From NCBI GenBank assembly GCA_913049525.1, contig CAJWYZ010000053.1:1-8351 (forward strand): a stretch of 8,351 nt of DNA. Reading direction: 5' to 3'. The notes below the pieces were generated by a model. The model saw only the letters and a program-made list of their open reading frames with translations, did no database searches and was not told the DNA's origin. Of this stretch, positions 1 through 6,714 are shown piece after piece. The first letter of the stretch is position 1; every line of letters starts with the position of its first letter. The stretch is from an uncultured Fidelibacterota bacterium. GTDB taxonomy: Bacteria > Fidelibacterota > Marinisomatia > SCGC-AAA003-L08 > D37C17. A program made the position numbers and the translations under genes.

Positions 1-308
1 ATCTTACCGGGGTATGCAATGCCTAATTCTGTTATCTCTCGTTTAAATATTCCACACCACATCTTAAGATTATTTATCTCTTTTGATACTTGATTTGTAT
101 CAGGTGGATTACCCCATTTTGAGACCATCTCAGAATAATAATAGGTTTCATGGGCATCCAAAATGCTGTCTGGAGCAGTGAATGAATATTGTAATTGGTA
201 ATATAAAACAGAGGTTAGGGTTATTGTAAAAACAAAAACTAATAAACCTAATCTTTTAAAAAGACTTTTCTGAAATCGTTGCTTTGACTTAATCCTTAGG
301 TTCCCCAA
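1..308 (-). CDS. Membrane sensor histidine kinase, N-terminal part (runs off the left edge)
   Basis: About 102 codons are visible, read leftwards and open to the window edge. After a basic N-terminus (roughly residues 6-19, rich in K and R) comes one hydrophobic helix at about residues 20-37 (GLLVFVFTITLTSVLYY), followed by a polar stretch that should lie outside the cytoplasm (from about YSFTAPDS to the edge at AYPGK). No HisKA or ATPase motif falls inside the window. The call rests on position: the frame overlaps the end of an OmpR-family response regulator gene, and a basic N-terminus, single membrane helix and external sensor region are usual for the partner kinase. The start is uncertain. 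An in-frame TAG lies just upstream, leaving TTG at 308 (overlapping the regulator by 20 bases) or a rarer ATT at 293; there is no ATG nearby. I prefer TTG. The signal sensed cannot be told from this part. Confidence 0.7.
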   Translation of the reverse strand, partial: MGNLRIKSKQRFQKSLFKRLGLLVFVFTITLTSVLYYQLQYSFTAPDSILDAHETYYYSEMVSKWGNPPDTNQVSKEINNLKMWCGIFKREITELGIAYPGK

Positions 309-978
309 TGAATTTATAGCCTACACCATGAATTGTCTTTATAAATCTGGTGTTATTGGGAGTTTCGCCTAATTTGCCTCGCAATCGACTCACTAAAACA
401 TCAACTGATCGATCATAACTTTGCCAGGAAATTCCTCTTAGATTTTCAACTAAAAACTCTCTATCCAACGTTTCACTTGAATTTTCAATAAATAATATCA
501 AAGCTTCATACTCAGTTGTTGAAAGTGATATCAGCTTTTTATCTAATAATACTTCCTGTTTATTTTTATCAATACTCAATCCCTTAAAATGTACATTTTC
601 TATAATTGCCGCTGAAGAATGGGTTCTTCTTAAAATTGATTGAATCCGTGCAAGTAATTCTCTAGGCTCAAACGGCTTTGGTAAATAATCATCTGCACCT
701 AATTCTAACCCAACAATACGATCCGTAACCTCTCCTCGTGCAGTAAGCATAATCACAGGAGTTGATAAATTTTCCCTAATTTTTCTTAATACCTGAAAGC
801 CATCCATTCCTGGTAACATTATATCTAATATGATTACACTCGCTTCCTTTTTTTCCAGATATTCCAACCCTTCCTCTGGAGTATGTTTAGCAACAATTTT
901 ATATTTATACGAACCCAAAAACTCAATAAGTAATTCTGTTAATTGTACATCATCATCAATTATTAGTATTTTATCCAT
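289..978 (-). CDS. OmpR/PhoB-family response regulator (CpxR-like)
   Basis: A 229-residue DNA-binding response regulator of normal length. The receiver domain covers about residues 1-118: acidic cluster D8-D10, phospho-acceptor D52 in the LDIMLPGMDG motif, switch residue T79 and the conserved K101 in LPKPF. The C-terminal winged helix-turn-helix covers about residues 128-226, with recognition helix near SVDVLVSRLRGKLGE and the wing ending in HGVGYKFIGE. The LLARIQSILRR linker and the DRSVDVLVSRLR helix resemble CpxR-type regulators, but that is an impression. It should be phosphorylated by the kinase encoded just downstream and act as a cytoplasmic transcription regulator. Its ATG shares one base with the dnaA stop codon (TAATG), and a good ribosome-binding site (AAAGGA) sits inside the end of dnaA, so dnaA and this gene are probably co-transcribed and translationally coupled. 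Targets are unknown; the dnaA promoter itself is one possibility. Confidence 0.93.
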   Translation of the reverse strand: MDKILIIDDDVQLTELLIEFLGSYKYKIVAKHTPEEGLEYLEKKEASVIILDIMLPGMDGFQVLRKIRENLSTPVIMLTARGEVTDRIVGLELGADDYLPKPFEPRELLARIQSILRRTHSSAAIIENVHFKGLSIDKNKQEVLLDKKLISLSTTEYEALILFIENSSETLDREFLVENLRGISWQSYDRSVDVLVSRLRGKLGETPNNTRFIKTIHGVGYKFIGEPKD

Positions 979-2402
979 TAGGCATTTCCTTTCACTGTTT
1001 TGGACATTTTCTGCCCAGATATTTCATTTTTCATACTGTCAATTTTCCTTTGAAAATCACTGTCAGCTATTGCTTTTTTATCAATATTTTTACAGGCATG
1101 AATAACGGTGGAATGATCTCTTCCACCAATATGTATCCCAATATTTGCCAGAGATGCATTGGTTAACTCCTTAGATAGAAACATGGCCAATTGTCGTGCA
1201 AGTGCAACTTCCATTGTACGGCTTTTCCCCAGGATTTGTCTTTCACTAATTTTCATTTCTCTACAAACATATTTAACAATTTGATCAATGGACAAATCAG
1301 TAAATGAATTTTCTCCCAACAAATTTTTTAGAACCCGTTGAGCCAAATTCATAGTGATATCTTCTCGGCGGAGAGACGAAAGCGCCAATAATTTTACCAA
1401 CGCTCCTTCCATTGCACGGATATCTCCTGCTATTGCTTCTGCTATAAATTCGGTTACATCATAGGGAATTTCCAATCCATCATCTTCAGCCTTTTTCATC
1501 AAGATTGCAATTCTTGTTTCTAAATCGGGTGGCTGAATATCCACCACAAGCCCGGATTGAAACCGAGAAATTAAACGATCTTTCAATCCTTTTAACTCAC
1601 TTGGATGGCGGTCTGTTGTCAATACAATTTGTTTACCTTTTTGAAATAAATCATTAAATAAGTGAAAAAATTGTTCTTGAGTTTGTTCTTTAGATTGGAA
1701 AAACTGAACATCATCCAATAATAGCATATCTATATTTCTATAGGTGCTGATAAAGTCTGTAGAGCTATTTTTCTGAATAGAACTGATGAAATCTAACATA
1801 AACTTTTCACTGGTGAGGTATACCACGCGCATATTCCCATTCTGCCTGATGAGTTTATTCCCTATTGCCTGTAATAGATGGGTTTTCCCTAGACCGGGAC
1901 TGCTATAAATAAGAAGCGGGTTATAGGGGGTTTGGCCGGGAGTATCTGCAACAGATAATGCTGCAGCCTTAGCAAATTGGTTACTTTTACCTTCAATGAA
2001 ATTTTCGAAAATATAGCGGGAATTCAACTGGGATTTTCTTTGATATCCCTGAGGAACTGGCTTTTCCTTGGCGGTTAAAGTCGGTATTTCATCAATGTTT
2101 TTATCACTGATTACTACACTATAATTTACAATGAGTGGATGATTTGCGTTTTCCTTTAAAGCATTATCGATGAGGTGACGATATTTTGCTTCCAACCACT
2201 CATAATGAAATTGATTGGGAACCTGAAGTGTAATTCCCTCTTCATTTAGGTTTGTTGCAACCACTCCATCAAACCAGGTTTGAAATGCTTGTTCTTGAAT
2301 TCTATCCTTGATATATAACAAGCACTTTCCCCAAAGCTCGTCCTTATTTAAACTAAATTGGCCAGGTGATTGTTCGGCTATATTGTTCATGTTGGTAACC
2401 AT
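978..2402 (-). CDS. dnaA: Chromosomal replication initiator protein DnaA
   Basis: A full-length 474-residue DnaA, the AAA+ ATPase that binds DnaA boxes and opens the replication origin. Domain I is about residues 20-95 (LWGKCLLYIKDRI, FQTWF). A short domain II linker runs to about 127. Domain III (about 128-345) has Walker A at 167-174, Walker B LLLDD at 227-231, sensor I TTD at 262-264, the arginine finger R280 in SRFQ and sensor II R329 in GDIRAMEGAL. Domain IV carries the DNA-binding signature GGRDHSTVIHACKNI at 426-440. The Walker A reads SSPGLGKT where GGVGLGKT is usual, so its first two glycines are serines; the catalytic GKT is intact. The ATG at 2402 is preceded by a good Shine-Dalgarno sequence (2413-2420) at 10 bases; a second in-frame ATG at 2390 is less well placed. 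The stop overlaps the response regulator start. No dnaN, recF or gyrB neighbour is seen; a phosphodiesterase gene diverges upstream instead. Confidence 0.98.
   Translation of the reverse strand: MVTNMNNIAEQSPGQFSLNKDELWGKCLLYIKDRIQEQAFQTWFDGVVATNLNEEGITLQVPNQFHYEWLEAKYRHLIDNALKENANHPLIVNYSVVISDKNIDEIPTLTAKEKPVPQGYQRKSQLNSRYIFENFIEGKSNQFAKAAALSVADTPGQTPYNPLLIYSSPGLGKTHLLQAIGNKLIRQNGNMRVVYLTSEKFMLDFISSIQKNSSTDFISTYRNIDMLLLDDVQFFQSKEQTQEQFFHLFNDLFQKGKQIVLTTDRHPSELKGLKDRLISRFQSGLVVDIQPPDLETRIAILMKKAEDDGLEIPYDVTEFIAEAIAGDIRAMEGALVKLLALSSLRREDITMNLAQRVLKNLLGENSFTDLSIDQIVKYVCREMKISERQILGKSRTMEVALARQLAMFLSKELTNASLANIGIHIGGRDHSTVIHACKNIDKKAIADSDFQRKIDSMKNEISGQKMSKTVKGNA
987..992 (-). promoter_or_regulatory. 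Ribosome-binding site of the response regulator, inside dnaA
   Basis: AAAGGA on the minus strand lies 8 bases before the ATG at 978 and within the last codons of dnaA. It fixes the regulator start and shows that re-initiation at the TAATG junction is well supported. It contrasts with nadA, whose start has no such motif. Confidence 0.65.
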
Positions 2403-2412
2403 AATATAAAAT

Positions 2413-2420
2413 TCACCCCT
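2413..2420 (-). promoter_or_regulatory. Ribosome-binding site of dnaA
   Basis: AGGGGTGA on the minus strand ends 10 bases before the ATG at 2402. It supports that start over the ATG four codons later, whose upstream sequence has only a weak GG. Confidence 0.6.
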
Positions 2421-2429
2421 AAAATTCGG

Positions 2430-2457
2430 GTATTAAGTCCACTTAAAACAAGTTGAA
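2430..2457 (-). promoter_or_regulatory. Candidate dnaA promoter
   Basis: On the minus strand, TTCAAC (2457-2452) and TAATAC (2435-2430) are separated by 16 bases and resemble a sigma-70 type -35 and -10 pair. Transcription would start near 2423, leaving a leader of about 20 bases that contains the dnaA ribosome-binding site. The matches are partial and promoter rules in this lineage may differ, so this is a candidate only. The rest of the 99-base divergent gap (2403-2501) is AT-rich. It must also contain the promoter for the phosphodiesterase gene, for which I see only a weak TTGAAA (2453-2458) with TTTAAA 16 bases later. Confidence 0.35.
2433..2446. repeat. Perfect 14-base palindrome in the dnaA promoter region
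   Basis: TTAAGT and ACTTAA flank a CC centre, giving two 6-base half-sites with perfect dyad symmetry. It covers part of the candidate dnaA -10 and most of the spacer, and lies about 31 bases upstream of the dnaA start and 55 bases upstream of the divergent gene. That position suits an operator for a dimeric repressor. It does not resemble a DnaA box. The two-base centre and short arms make it a poor hairpin, so a protein-binding site is the likelier reading. Confidence 0.4.
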
Positions 2458-2501
2458 AACATACAGAATTGTTATTTAAACCAATTGTAATTTACCAGTG
2501 A

Positions 2502-3302
2502 ATGTTTGGAGTGGAAATACTATTATTAACGATTTTAATAATTACCGTTACCATTTATAAAAAAAATTGGGTGCCGGTATCTCCCCCTTTTTACTCAACT
2601 GGGAAACTAGTAAAAATAGGACATCGCGGAGCACCATCGCTCGCCCATGAAAATACTTTGGACTCCTTCAGAAAAGCCATTGATACAGGGATGGATGGTA
2701 TAGAATTAGACGTTCAATTTTCTGCTGATAAAAAATTGGTGGTATATCATGATTGGAGCGTAGAATGTGATTCAGGGGAAATAGAATTAATCAAAAATTT
2801 GTCATGTTCAGAAATTCAGAAGATTTCATTAAATGGTAATGAGCAAAATAAAATACCCTTACTTGCCGATGTATTGGATGTCCTCAATAAAAAAATTATC
2901 ATAAATATTGAAATAAAATCTGCCCATATTATTAATACCAATATTGAAAAAAATGTTTTAGAATTAATCAAAACATATGGATTCGAAAATAACTGCGTCA
3001 TATCCAGTTTTAATCCCTTTATTATCAGGCGAATCAAAAAAATTGATCCAAAAATATTAACTGCTTTTCTATGGAGTAAAAATGATCCTCAGTTTATTAT
3101 AAATACTCCACTCTGGGTTTGGATATGCCGACCAGATGGATTCCATGCCGACATTGATTATCTGGATGAACAATTAATAAATTGGGCTACCAGAAAAAAT
3201 ATGTCTATTTTAACTTTTACTGTAATGACCAAAAAGCAATTAATAAAATCTCAGCTTTGGGGATTGGACGGTGTTTTTATGGAGGATCCGTATCTAAATT
3301 AA
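2502..3302 (+). CDS. Membrane-anchored glycerophosphodiester phosphodiesterase
   Basis: A 266-residue GDPD-family enzyme, expected to cleave glycerophosphodiesters to glycerol 3-phosphate and an alcohol. Residues 5-19 form a hydrophobic N-terminal segment (EILLLTILIITVTIY) followed by KK, which fits a signal anchor; no lipobox cysteine is seen, so the domain is either tethered outside the membrane or facing in. The catalytic domain begins at about residue 37: HRGAP with H41 and R42, ENTLDSF at 50-56, ELD with E68 and D70, H83 in VVYHD, and NIEIK with E137 and K139. Together these supply the TIM-barrel metal ligands and general acid/base. SSFNP (168-172) and the C-terminal GLDGVFMEDP fit the family; the usual WTVN is LTFTV here. 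The start is the ATG at 2502, which lacks a clear Shine-Dalgarno sequence; GTG at 2511 is an alternative. It diverges from dnaA and precedes nadA by 54 bases. The substrate is unknown. Confidence 0.9.
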   Translation: MFGVEILLLTILIITVTIYKKNWVPVSPPFYSTGKLVKIGHRGAPSLAHENTLDSFRKAIDTGMDGIELDVQFSADKKLVVYHDWSVECDSGEIELIKNLSCSEIQKISLNGNEQNKIPLLADVLDVLNKKIIINIEIKSAHIINTNIEKNVLELIKTYGFENNCVISSFNPFIIRRIKKIDPKILTAFLWSKNDPQFIINTPLWVWICRPDGFHADIDYLDEQLINWATRKNMSILTFTVMTKKQLIKSQLWGLDGVFMEDPYLN

Positions 3303-3311
3303 CACCCGCAT

Positions 3312-3336
3312 TCTTATAATTGCCTAAATTATAAGA
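3312..3336. repeat. Perfect 10-bp inverted repeat between the phosphodiesterase gene and nadA
   Basis: Arms TCTTATAATT (3312-3321) and AATTATAAGA (3327-3336) pair perfectly around the loop GCCTA; one T-G wobble and one A-T pair extend the stem to 12. It begins 9 bases after the phosphodiesterase stop and ends 20 bases before the nadA ATG. The stem is almost all A-T and no T-run follows, so it is a poor intrinsic terminator. Its position directly upstream of an NAD biosynthesis operon makes an operator the more attractive reading, though it matches no NAD-regulator site that I can recall confidently. Confidence 0.5.
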
Positions 3337-3356
3337 GTTAAATTCCATATTAAAAT

Positions 3357-4280
3357 ATGATTTCAGACACTTTATCAAAGTTAGAGTCTTTAAAAAAAGA
3401 ACGTAATGCTGTGATTTTGGCACATTATTATCAAGATCCTGACATCCAGGATGTAGCTGATTTTGTTGGGGATAGTCTTGCTCTGGCACAATATGCAGTG
3501 AAAACAGATGCAGATGTCATCCTTTTCTGTGGTGTTCATTTTATGTGTGAAACTGCCAAAATATTAAATCCGAACAAACGGGTAATATTGCCTGATATGG
3601 ATGCGGGTTGTTCTCTAGCAGATTCCGCTTCTCCTAATAAGTTTAAGACCTGGGTAGATTCTCATCCGGATCATGCGGTAATCACTTATATTAATTGCTC
3701 TGCAAAAGTAAAGGCCGTATCAGATATTATCTGTACTTCATCCAACGCTGAAAAAATCATCAATAGTCTGCCGGAAGATAAAAAAATTATTTTTGCTCCT
3801 GATAAATATTTAGGGGCATTCCTCCAGAAAAAAACTGGGCGTGATTTATTATTGTGGGATGGCTCCTGCCAAGTTCATGAAATATTTTCAGAAAGAGAAC
3901 TTGTTCGATTGAAAACTCGGAATCCAGATGCTCTTGTGCTTGCACATCCAGAATGCGACGAGAATATACTGCGCCATTCAGATCATATAGGCTCCACAAC
4001 TTCTATTATTAAATTTGCTTCTGAATCTAATCTCGAAAAATTTATCATTGCCACTGAACCGGGAGTTATACATCAAATGGAAAAAGAAAGTCCCAATAAA
4101 ACGTTTATTCCTCTTCCTACAAATGATGGCTGTGCCTGCAATGAATGTCCCCATATGCGTCTAAACACAATTGAAAAAATGGTTACTGCTCTTGAGACTA
4201 TGTCTCCCGAAATTATTTTATCAGAAGAGTATCGACTCAAAGCACTGGCTCCTTTAGAAAAAATGTTGGCACTCAGTTGA
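3357..4280 (+). CDS. nadA: Quinolinate synthase A
   Basis: A 307-residue NadA, the 4Fe-4S enzyme that condenses iminoaspartate with dihydroxyacetone phosphate to quinolinate in de novo NAD synthesis. The N-terminal AHYYQDPDIQDVADFVGDS (22-40) is diagnostic. The three expected cluster cysteines are C85 (MDAGCSLAD), C171 (WDGSCQVHE) and C264 (ECPHMRLN); C259 and C261 precede the last in a CxCxxC arrangement. Other family motifs are CGVHFMCETAKIL (58-70), YINCSAKVKA (111-120), HPECDENI (197-204) and TEPGVIHQM (233-241). The length suits the short NadA type. The start is firm because an in-frame TAA lies only two codons upstream; even so, the 20 bases before the ATG contain no Shine-Dalgarno sequence. 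The gene leads nadACB and overlaps nadC by four bases, so the operon probably runs from this gene or from the phosphodiesterase gene upstream. Confidence 0.98.
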   Translation: MISDTLSKLESLKKERNAVILAHYYQDPDIQDVADFVGDSLALAQYAVKTDADVILFCGVHFMCETAKILNPNKRVILPDMDAGCSLADSASPNKFKTWVDSHPDHAVITYINCSAKVKAVSDIICTSSNAEKIINSLPEDKKIIFAPDKYLGAFLQKKTGRDLLLWDGSCQVHEIFSERELVRLKTRNPDALVLAHPECDENILRHSDHIGSTTSIIKFASESNLEKFIIATEPGVIHQMEKESPNKTFIPLPTNDGCACNECPHMRLNTIEKMVTALETMSPEIILSEEYRLKALAPLEKMLALS

Positions 4281-5140
4281 TCGAATACCCTCAACATAAA
4301 AAACTTTCGGATGAATATATCATTGGGAAAATTGCTTACTTTTTAGCGGAAGATATTCCAAATGGTGATATTACTACCGAAAGTACAACTGCTGACAATT
4401 CTGAAATAACTGCTGAAATCCACGCAGCAGAAAAACTTATTTTTGCTGGAAGTGAAATTATTCCTCATTGCTTTGGAGAAAAATGCCAGGTGACGATTAA
4501 TCATAAAAATGGTTCTATGCTCTCAAATGGCGATGTAATTGGGGCAGTTACGGGTTCAACCAGAGAAATACTTTCTCGTGAAAGAGTAATGCTGAATTTA
4601 ATCCAACGGCTATGCGGTATCGCTACCCTCTCCCATGAATATGCAGAAATTGCAAACCCCTTTGATGTGAAAATTTTAGACACCAGAAAAACAACTCCCG
4701 GATTACGCTTATTTGAAAAATATGCCGTAGCAATTGGTGGAGCTTTCAATCATCGGCTCAATTTATCCCATGGAATTCTTATCAAAGATAATCATATAAT
4801 TGCTGCAGGATCCGTAACCAATGCCATTGAATCTGCTAGAAAAAAAGACCTCCATTTACCATTGGAACTTGAAGTAGATAATTTTGATCAAATCCATGAA
4901 GCTTTAAAAACAGGAGTGGACGGATTCTTATTGGATAATATGAAACCTGAGACAATCAGGTCTGCTGTTTCTATTATAAGGGCTTCCCAAAATGGGGAAG
5001 ATGTGTTTATCGAAGCTTCCGGTGGAATCACCTTAGAAAATATCCTCCCTTATTTGGATACTGGAATCAATGCCATTTCCATTGGGGCTCTAACCCATCA
5101 GGCAATAAGTAAAAACATTCGGCTGGACTTTATTTCATGA
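4277..5140 (+). CDS. nadC: Nicotinate-nucleotide pyrophosphorylase (quinolinate phosphoribosyltransferase)
   Basis: A 287-residue NadC, which converts quinolinate and PRPP to nicotinate mononucleotide, CO2 and pyrophosphate. The N-terminal domain has EDIPNGDITTEST (25-37). The barrel carries SRERVMLNLIQRLCGIAT (100-117), DTRKTTPGLR (135-144), AFNHRLNLSHGILIKDNH (156-173) with the phosphate- and quinolinate-binding H, R and K residues, ELEVDN (197-202), LLDNM (218-222), EASGG (246-250) and ISIGALTH (267-274). All expected active-site motifs are present and the length is typical. The best start is TTG at 4277, overlapping the nadA stop as TTGA; no ATG or GTG lies suitably near and no Shine-Dalgarno sequence is evident, so expression probably depends on translational coupling to nadA. 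The gene ends in an ATGA overlap with nadB. Confidence 0.97.
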   Translation: MIEYPQHKKLSDEYIIGKIAYFLAEDIPNGDITTESTTADNSEITAEIHAAEKLIFAGSEIIPHCFGEKCQVTINHKNGSMLSNGDVIGAVTGSTREILSRERVMLNLIQRLCGIATLSHEYAEIANPFDVKILDTRKTTPGLRLFEKYAVAIGGAFNHRLNLSHGILIKDNHIIAAGSVTNAIESARKKDLHLPLELEVDNFDQIHEALKTGVDGFLLDNMKPETIRSAVSIIRASQNGEDVFIEASGGITLENILPYLDTGINAISIGALTHQAISKNIRLDFIS

Positions 5141-6714
5141 ATCCTTCAATTAATACAGATGTTTTGGTTATTGGCAGTGGATTATCAGGCGCCACGGCAG
5201 CAATTACCGCTGCAGATGCGGGGAAAAATGTAACCATTATTACAAAATCTCCCCAGTTAAAAAGTGGAAATACACCAAAGGCACAGGGCGGAATTGTTTA
5301 TAAAAACAGTACCGATTCCATAGAGAAATTGAAAAATGATATTATGAAAGCGGGTGATAACCATTCCTGGGTTGATGCTGTAAATTTAATTTGCAACGAA
5401 GGTCCTCCATTAGTTAAAAAAATACTCATTGACCGATTTAAAGTGGCATTTGACACCGGTGATTCTATGGGAGATAATGGTGATAATCTTTGCCGAACAA
5501 AAGAAGCTGCCCATTCAGAATCTCGTATTATTTATAGCAAAGACAAGACTGGTGATTCCATTCAAACTGCCATATTGAGTGAATTAGAAAAACATCCTAA
5601 AATTTCAATCATTACCAATATTACAGCCATTGACCTTTTAACATTATCACATCACTCTATAATTTCTACAGACATCTATAAAAAACCAGCCTGTTTCGGT
5701 GCCATTGTATTGGATAATATCACTGGAACGGTGTCCTCAATTTATTCTCAAAGAACTATATTGGCAACGGGGGGATTGGGACAAATTTTTCTCCATTCCA
5801 CCAACCCGGACGATTCTATAGGGGATGGTATTGCAATGGCATGGCGGGCGGGTGCCAGATGTTTTAACCTCCAGTATATCCAATTTCATCCCACAACTCT
5901 ATTCAGTGGGTCCAGTCGGTATTTAATCTCCGAAGCTGTTAGGGGAGAAGGTGGGATATTAATTGATGAAAATGGAAATGAGTTTATGAATCAAATCCAC
6001 GAAAAAGGAAGTTTAGCTCCACGGGATATTGTTGCTAGAAACATCCATCAGAAAATGTTAGACACGACTCTTCCCTGCATGTATTTGGATATTTCATTTA
6101 AGGATAGCGACTGGATAAAAAATCGATTTCCTTCCATTTATAAGGGCTGTATGGATGCGGGGATTGATATGACAATAGAACCCATTCCCATAGTTCCAGC
6201 TGCACATTATATTTGCGGAGGTATTGGCGTTAATCTGGAAGGCCGGACTTCTGTAAAACGCTTATATGCAGTGGGTGAAGTTTCCTGTACCGGTGTTCAT
6301 GGAGCCAATCGCTTGGCAAGTACTTCACTATTGGAGGCTTTAGTATGGGGTTACCATGCAGGAAAAGATGCGGCCATTTTTAGAGATGGGGATGATCATT
6401 TCCCAGAGATTGAAACCTGGGTAGATGAAATTGATGAAATTGATCCGGCACTAATTGCACAGGATTGGCTCACAATAAAAAATACCATGTGGAATTATGT
6501 AGGATTAATTCGTACCCGTCAAAGACTCCACCGTGCTCGAACTATTATGCGGAACCTTCAAACAGAAATAGAAGATTTCTATCAGAAAGCCAGATTGACT
6601 CCAAGCATTGTGGGGCTGAGAAACGGGGTTCAGACTGCTATTGCAATTATTGCCGCAACTCTGGAGGCCAGAGAAAGTATTGGCACCCACTACCTCCTGG
6701 AAGACAAGGAATAA
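5137..6714 (+). CDS. nadB: L-aspartate oxidase
   Basis: A 525-residue FAD enzyme that oxidises L-aspartate to iminoaspartate, the first step of the pathway completed by its two operon partners. The dinucleotide-binding motif is GSGLSGATAA at 13-22, followed by NTPKAQGG (45-52). The flavoprotein core continues with ATGGLGQIF (210-218), the substrate-site motifs QFHPTTL (249-255), SLAPRDIVAR with R296 (292-301), PAAHYICGG with H357 (354-362) and GANRLASTSLLEAL (389-402). A helical C-terminal domain contains R459-R467. It is separated from succinate dehydrogenase flavoproteins by context and by E123, which sits where NadB has a substrate-facing glutamate; the usual REGGHS or REGAHS reads KEAAHS here. 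The ATG overlaps the nadC stop (ATGA). Length is close to the usual 530-540. No terminator is obvious after the stop. Confidence 0.96.
   Translation: MNPSINTDVLVIGSGLSGATAAITAADAGKNVTIITKSPQLKSGNTPKAQGGIVYKNSTDSIEKLKNDIMKAGDNHSWVDAVNLICNEGPPLVKKILIDRFKVAFDTGDSMGDNGDNLCRTKEAAHSESRIIYSKDKTGDSIQTAILSELEKHPKISIITNITAIDLLTLSHHSIISTDIYKKPACFGAIVLDNITGTVSSIYSQRTILATGGLGQIFLHSTNPDDSIGDGIAMAWRAGARCFNLQYIQFHPTTLFSGSSRYLISEAVRGEGGILIDENGNEFMNQIHEKGSLAPRDIVARNIHQKMLDTTLPCMYLDISFKDSDWIKNRFPSIYKGCMDAGIDMTIEPIPIVPAAHYICGGIGVNLEGRTSVKRLYAVGEVSCTGVHGANRLASTSLLEALVWGYHAGKDAAIFRDGDDHFPEIETWVDEIDEIDPALIAQDWLTIKNTMWNYVGLIRTRQRLHRARTIMRNLQTEIEDFYQKARLTPSIVGLRNGVQTAIAIIAATLEARESIGTHYLLEDKE

Noticed and set aside
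2403..2501. Replication origin next to dnaA
   Set aside because: I find no TTATCCACA-like DnaA box cluster, no GATC cluster and no distinct AT-rich unwinding repeat in the gap. It is also only 99 bases long. The origin is probably elsewhere.
3312..3336. Intrinsic terminator of the phosphodiesterase gene
   Set aside because: The stem is nearly all A-T and is followed by GTTAAATTCC, with no T-run on the plus strand, so the thermodynamic and sequence features of a rho-independent terminator are missing. Kept as an inverted repeat instead.
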